DNA of 6,216 nucleotides. Origin: Micromonosporaceae bacterium (GTDB lineage Bacteria; Actinomycetota; Actinomycetes; Mycobacteriales; Micromonosporaceae). The stretch lies in contig JADGGF010000278.1 in the NCBI GenBank assembly GCA_019690055.1, positions 1-6,216 on the forward strand. Reading direction: 5' to 3'. The notes under the pieces were generated by a model. It was not told the origin of the DNA. It saw only the letters and a list, made by a program, of their open reading frames with translations, and searched no databases. The translations under genes were made by a program, and so were the position numbers. Shown one piece after another: positions 6,175 through 6,216 of this stretch. Every line of letters begins with the position of its first letter. Within the stretch, counting starts at the first letter, position 1.

Positions 6175-6216
6175 CCTGTTGTTGATCTAGGTGTACTGCC
6201 CACGGAGGTTGGTGAC

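Noticed and set aside
6204..6216. GGAGG followed by GTG at 6212 as the start of another gene
   Set aside because: The spacer is only three bases and only one further base pair of coding sequence is visible, so it cannot be supported.

Overview
The window comes from a high-GC actinobacterium (roughly 70% G+C by eye, with G or C in most third codon positions). The sequence of the UDP-glucose dehydrogenase and the style of the short repeats resemble my recollection of the Micromonosporaceae (Micromonospora, Actinoplanes, Dactylosporangium). That family-level placement is an inference; no marker gene is present to prove it.

Layout. (1) Positions 1-1106, minus strand: the 5' three quarters of a UDP-glucose 6-dehydrogenase gene (ugd), running off the left edge. 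(2) Positions 1107-1244: a 138-base divergent intergenic region with a 10-bp perfect palindrome close to the plus-strand gene and a possible -10 box for ugd. (3) Positions 1245-2438, plus: a complete short-chain/butyryl-type acyl-CoA dehydrogenase with both family signatures and the catalytic glutamate. (4) Positions 2439-2521: a short gap with a 14/16 palindrome just after the stop. (5) Positions 2522-5008, plus: a complete three-domain GH3 beta-glucosidase-type glycosidase, apparently cytoplasmic. (6) Positions 5036-6118, plus: a Gfo/Idh/MocA-type oxidoreductase, 27 bases downstream with a strong Shine-Dalgarno, so very probably co-transcribed with the GH3 gene. (7) Positions 6119-6216: non-coding, with a four-unit 8-bp tandem repeat.

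How the genes fit together. The GH3 enzyme and the oxidoreductase form a likely two-gene operon for intracellular breakdown or modification of a glycoside or sugar; the substrate cannot be read from the sequence. The acyl-CoA dehydrogenase (lipid or branched-chain acyl oxidation) and ugd (UDP-glucuronate for envelope polysaccharide or glycosylation) have unrelated jobs and simply share a divergent promoter region.

The most unusual structure is a roughly 110-bp repeat-like block at about 3741-3850 inside the GH3 gene. It is bounded by imperfect inverted repeats and contains GAGCGAGCGA direct repeats. It keeps the reading frame open and adds about 39 Arg/Ser/Glu-rich residues just before the strand that leads to the presumed acid/base glutamate. 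It looks like an in-frame mobile repeat, analogous to Rickettsia palindromic elements. A second point is that the Gfo/Idh/MocA protein has Glu-Thr-Pro where the family normally has Glu-Lys-Pro. I see no RNA gene, CRISPR array, transposase or defence system.
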